Part shown: piece by piece, positions 61,125 to 64,000 of the stretch
Layout: every line of letters starts with the position of its first letter
Numbering within the stretch: position 1 is the first letter of the stretch
Assembly (NCBI GenBank): GCA_964515905.1
Contig: CAZEWK010000095.1
Location: 62,001-126,000 of the forward strand
From: GCA-2712985 sp964515905
GTDB lineage: Bacteria > Pseudomonadota > Alphaproteobacteria > UBA7887
Direction of reading: 5' to 3'
DNA: 64,000 nt
Program-made: the position numbers and the translations under genes
Notes under the pieces: generated by a model
Database searches by the model: none
Seen by the model: only the letters and a program-made list of their open reading frames with translations
What the model was told of the DNA's origin: nothing

Positions 61125-61721
61125 TTACATGCCCACACAGCCTGTATTAACAGTACCCCAAAAACGTGAAGAAGTATTACACAGGATCGCCTTTTGTATT
61201 TGGTAATACCAAACTTTGGCGGTAGACAAATCGGCATCGTTGAGTTTAGTTTCGTTTAAATTTCCATGATATACCCAAGCCTTACGGAGATCGGCTCCTG
61301 TCAAATCAGCGTTGGACAGCCTAGTGCCAACCAAAACTGCGCCCCTGAAATCAATGCCCTGCAAATCAAGGCCTCTCATTCCAGCGGCTCGAAGATTTGC
61401 TCTCCGGAAAATGGCCCCTTTGACGGTGGCGCCCGCTAGACTCGCAGATAAAAGGTTGGCTTCGGTCAAGTTGGCTCCTGTGAGGTTTGCCTCACGCAGA
61501 TTTGTGGCAATGAATTGGGTTTTTCGCAGATCAGCATTTTCTAAATTTACCCCTTGAAAATTTTGCCAACTTAAGTTGGCACCACTCAGGTCACATCCGG
61601 GGCACGCATTGTGCTTTTTTAGGTAAAATAAGTCTGCTTCATCAAAAGCATTACTTTTTGTGTGAAAGAATCCAAGAGACACAAAAAGGATAAAAATAAA
61701 ACCGAGTGCAAGGTTATTCAT
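61125..61721 (-). CDS. Exported pentapeptide-repeat protein
   Basis: The 198-aa product has a hydrophobic signal peptide (NNLALGFIFILFVSLGFF). The body is A(D/N)LxX repeats such as ANLTGANLTEANLLSASLAGA and ADLTGADLRKAWVY, which fold as a right-handed quadrilateral beta-helix. A CPGC pair just before the repeats (NACPGCDLSGANLSW) is a feature seen in exported members. Function of these proteins is largely unknown. The ATG at 61721 was preferred to a TTG nine bases upstream. Confidence 0.87.
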   Translation of the reverse strand: MNNLALGFIFILFVSLGFFHTKSNAFDEADLFYLKKHNACPGCDLSGANLSWQNFQGVNLENADLRKTQFIATNLREANLTGANLTEANLLSASLAGATVKGAIFRRANLRAAGMRGLDLQGIDFRGAVLVGTRLSNADLTGADLRKAWVYHGNLNETKLNDADLSTAKVWYYQIQKAILCNTSSRFWGTVNTGCVGM

Positions 61722-61965
61722 AAGGAACAATCAATTGGAGTTGAAAGGATACAAAGATGATTTATTAGACCACCGTCTCACTTTGTAAGAAATTCGAAGT
61801 TTTTTCAATAAGGTTAAGGTATCGAACTCTCCTGAGGGACATAATATTCGGTTTTAAGCGACGGAATCATTTTGATCATTTGTATTTTGGTTTATATATG
61901 GCTGCTGAGATGTCACGATTTGGTGGCAGTAGATATTGTCTCATAATGCTTGCGAGGGTTCTGTT

Positions 61966-63834
61966 GTGGAAAAATCCAAAAAGGTTCTTATCGATAATCA
62001 TCCTGGTCGAAATGCTCAGACATATGGCATTGCTAGGGAAATTGGTACAGATCTTGAACTCATACACCAGCCGTCTGTAGGTGTTATAGGGAATAAAGGG
62101 GACTCCCAATGCTATCTAGGAGTCCAGGGTAAGGTTGAGGTTATACAAGAATGTTTACGCCAAAAGATTGGTACTGGGGAAGACCAATTGCGTATGAGAT
62201 TGGTGCAACCAGAGTACACTATCGCAACTTCTGATGGGATGCGTAACGGAACCAAGGAAATGCGGTATTCCTTAATAGGTCGTGAAGTGACCCATGATTC
62301 GGTATGTGAGCATCTGAGTGCTAGTGGGTTAGAGGGAACAATCGCGGTGGTTGCTTGTGATAAACCACCTGTTGGAACTCTAGCAGCGATACTGGAGCAT
62401 AATCGCCCCGCAATAATTATGTCAGATGGCCCAATTCGTCCTGGTGAGGACTCTATTACTGGAGAGCCTATTGATATAATTTCGAGCTTTCAGATAGCCG
62501 GCAATCACGATGGTGATACAACAAAGAGGGTTGCTTGTGAATCGTGCCCCGGTTATGGAAGTTGTGGAGGAATGTTCACATATAATACCATGCAAACGTT
62601 CATTGCTGTTGTAGGAATGGAGCCACTTCATATGGTGTCTCCTGCTTCCGATGATGAACTTAGGCTTAAACAATTTCCCAGAGAGCTTATTGACTATTTG
62701 GAAGTGATGGTCAGAAATGCAGTGACTCCCAGGGATATTGTGAGTCGAGATTCAATTCGGAATGCAATGATTGTATCAATGGCTATTGGAGGATCAACAA
62801 ACGTTCTGTTGCACGGTCCCGAAATTGCACGGGCTGCTGGATTTAGAAGCTTTTCTAAAGACATAATGTCGTCTGAAGAATTTAACTATCTATCGCAATA
62901 TGTTGTTCCTGTTTTGGTTGATGCTAGACCATTTGGAAAATATTCGATGGTCGACATTGATATACAGGGAGGGATCCAGGTTATCGTAAAAGAGTTATTA
63001 GAAGCAGGGTTACTCAATGGTGATTGTCTAACCTGTACTGGTGAAACACTCTCCGAACAAATCAAGCGTTTGAACCCCCCAGAACCTGACGGAGAGGTTA
63101 TTTATTCTGTCAGTGAACCTTATAAGCCCACTGGTGGTCTGCGGGTGCTTGGGGGAAACCTCTCACCAGATCACAGTGCGGTGTTAAAGTTGGCCGGTGT
63201 TGAGGGTGGATTGGAAAATAACGTTTTCGCTGGAAAAGCACGTGTCTTTGATGGAGAAGGTGGTTTACTGAATGCTTTAGAAAAAGAACCAGGCACCTTT
63301 AAGAATCATGACATGGTAGTTGTTCGTTACGAGGGGCCAAGCGGAGCCCCAGGTATGCCCGAGATGCTCGATTCGACATCAAGAATCACAACACTCTGTC
63401 GAGAGCGGGGGATCGTCATTGCCCTTATGACAGACGGGCGGTTTTCGGGTGGATCAGTTGGGCTAGTGGTTGGGCACGTAGGTCCAGAAGCAGCACTAGG
63501 TGGGGAGATTGGTCTGATTGAAGATGGTGACAAAATTGTTATAGATCTCAATAGTAACGAGATAAATTGCACCGAACTTTCTGAACCCGACACCTACAGA
63601 AGCAGAAAGTCCGCTTGGTCTAAAATTGTCGAAGACAACGGCGGAATGCATCCGTCGGTTGGTGAGGTAAATACCAGATTGCTGAACAGAATGAGACAAT
63701 CTGCCGTATCTGCGAACTTCGGGGCGGGTATGCATCCTGGCAGGAATCTATGGGTAAGCGAACCCCGTGATCCAGTAAGAACATCTTTTATTCCGGCTAA
63801 TAAGTATCGCTCCGAGTCTGGGAAATCGTTCTAA
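61966..63834 (+). CDS. IlvD/Edd-family dehydratase, divergent paralogue
   Basis: An Fe-S-dependent dehydratase of the dihydroxyacid / 6-phosphogluconate family, 622 aa. Cluster-type cysteines are Cys49 (GDSQCYLG), Cys131 (ACDKPPVGTL) and Cys200 (GSCGGMFTYNTM); the catalytic-serine region TDGRFSGGSVGLVVGHVGPEA and EGPSGAPGMPEML are present. The N-terminal 130 residues differ markedly from typical IlvD, and CDKPPVGTL replaces CDKxxPGML. GTG follows GAGGG at a 7-base spacing. The true substrate could be a sugar acid rather than the branched-chain precursor. Confidence 0.88.
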   Translation: MEKSKKVLIDNHPGRNAQTYGIAREIGTDLELIHQPSVGVIGNKGDSQCYLGVQGKVEVIQECLRQKIGTGEDQLRMRLVQPEYTIATSDGMRNGTKEMRYSLIGREVTHDSVCEHLSASGLEGTIAVVACDKPPVGTLAAILEHNRPAIIMSDGPIRPGEDSITGEPIDIISSFQIAGNHDGDTTKRVACESCPGYGSCGGMFTYNTMQTFIAVVGMEPLHMVSPASDDELRLKQFPRELIDYLEVMVRNAVTPRDIVSRDSIRNAMIVSMAIGGSTNVLLHGPEIARAAGFRSFSKDIMSSEEFNYLSQYVVPVLVDARPFGKYSMVDIDIQGGIQVIVKELLEAGLLNGDCLTCTGETLSEQIKRLNPPEPDGEVIYSVSEPYKPTGGLRVLGGNLSPDHSAVLKLAGVEGGLENNVFAGKARVFDGEGGLLNALEKEPGTFKNHDMVVVRYEGPSGAPGMPEMLDSTSRITTLCRERGIVIALMTDGRFSGGSVGLVVGHVGPEAALGGEIGLIEDGDKIVIDLNSNEINCTELSEPDTYRSRKSAWSKIVEDNGGMHPSVGEVNTRLLNRMRQSAVSANFGAGMHPGRNLWVSEPRDPVRTSFIPANKYRSESGKSF

Positions 63835-64000
63835 TTTTTGTATCTAGAGGGGTTGTAAAGCATCTGCAGGGTCTTGCAATTGTCACCCATACAATGGTTA
63901 TGCCATTTCTTCTTACTGCCATGGGACTGATCTTGTTTTTAATTGGTAAAGAAAGACTTTTAATTCTTATGTAAGACTTGTTTTACCTCAAAAACTTCTC
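63835..64000. other. Right-edge stretch without a supported gene
   Basis: 166 bases after the dehydratase. A short hydrophobic frame starting near 63894 (MVMPFLLTAMGLILFLIG) ends after 24 codons; it could be chance or a very small membrane peptide. No start of a larger gene is visible before the window edge. Confidence 0.4.

Noticed and set aside
63894..63974. Small hydrophobic peptide at the right edge
   Set aside because: Only 24 codons from the first ATG and no ribosome binding site; the window ends before context can be judged.
1..64000. CRISPR arrays, insertion sequences, prophage or integron parts
   Set aside because: No direct-repeat array, transposase, integrase or phage structural gene was found in the readable frames.

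Overview
The window reads as a stretch of an alphaproteobacterial chromosome with moderate-to-low GC. Supporting signs are the icd/alaS/recA neighbourhood, a DUF2794 gene, a full-length GlnE next to an AsmA-like protein, an EpsC-type CysE beside an adrenodoxin-type ferredoxin, a perfect GTTC-N7-GTTC LexA-type box at recA, and a B12-dependent class II ribonucleotide reductase. The organism makes lipopolysaccharide (lptF, lptG, lptD) and an outer membrane (surA, bamB), so it is Gram-negative. A marine or free-living origin is only a guess. No phage, transposase, CRISPR array or rRNA gene was seen.

Layout. 1-4.6 kb: end of icd, then alaS and recA with an SOS-type promoter. 4.8-7.7 kb: an orphan 145-aa protein, a small lipoprotein, one tRNA-Met with its own promoter and terminator, and a lone nucleotide-sugar dehydrogenase. 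7.7-13.3 kb (minus strand): mnmA, tenA, and a sulfur/Fe-S cluster (cysE, two cysteine desulfurases, ferredoxin). A divergent hydrolase shares a control region with cysE that contains a perfect 10-bp inverted repeat. 14.2-25.4 kb: anmK, tyrS, a YhdP/AsmA-like protein, glnE, bcp, aspS. 25.7-31.7 kb: nrdJ with a pair of NrdR-box-like sites, then holC-pepA. 31.9-38.6 kb: envelope cluster lptF-lptG-lptD-surA-rsmA, with no pdxA. 38.6-43.7 kb (minus): gmk, mltG, and the fatty-acid genes fabF-acpP-fabG-fabD. 44-53.9 kb: rpsF-rpsR-DUF2232-rplI, cfa, dnaB-alr, cvpA-purF, SDR. 54-57.4 kb (minus): der-bamB-TPR protein. 57.5-64 kb is less conserved: DUF2794, a possible small RNA, a D-2-hydroxyacid dehydrogenase, a WYL regulator divergent from an unknown protein with a duplicated module, an exported pentapeptide-repeat protein, and a divergent IlvD/Edd dehydratase.

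Most of the window is conserved housekeeping: translation, DNA replication and repair, envelope assembly, and fatty-acid, purine and cysteine/Fe-S metabolism. No large new system stands out. The best leads are regulatory (NrdR and LexA sites, the cysE inverted repeat, the rpsF leader), the possible RNA near 58 kb, and unrecognised proteins at about 4.8, 50.8 and 60.4 kb. All functions are inferred by reading translated sequence; no database search was run.
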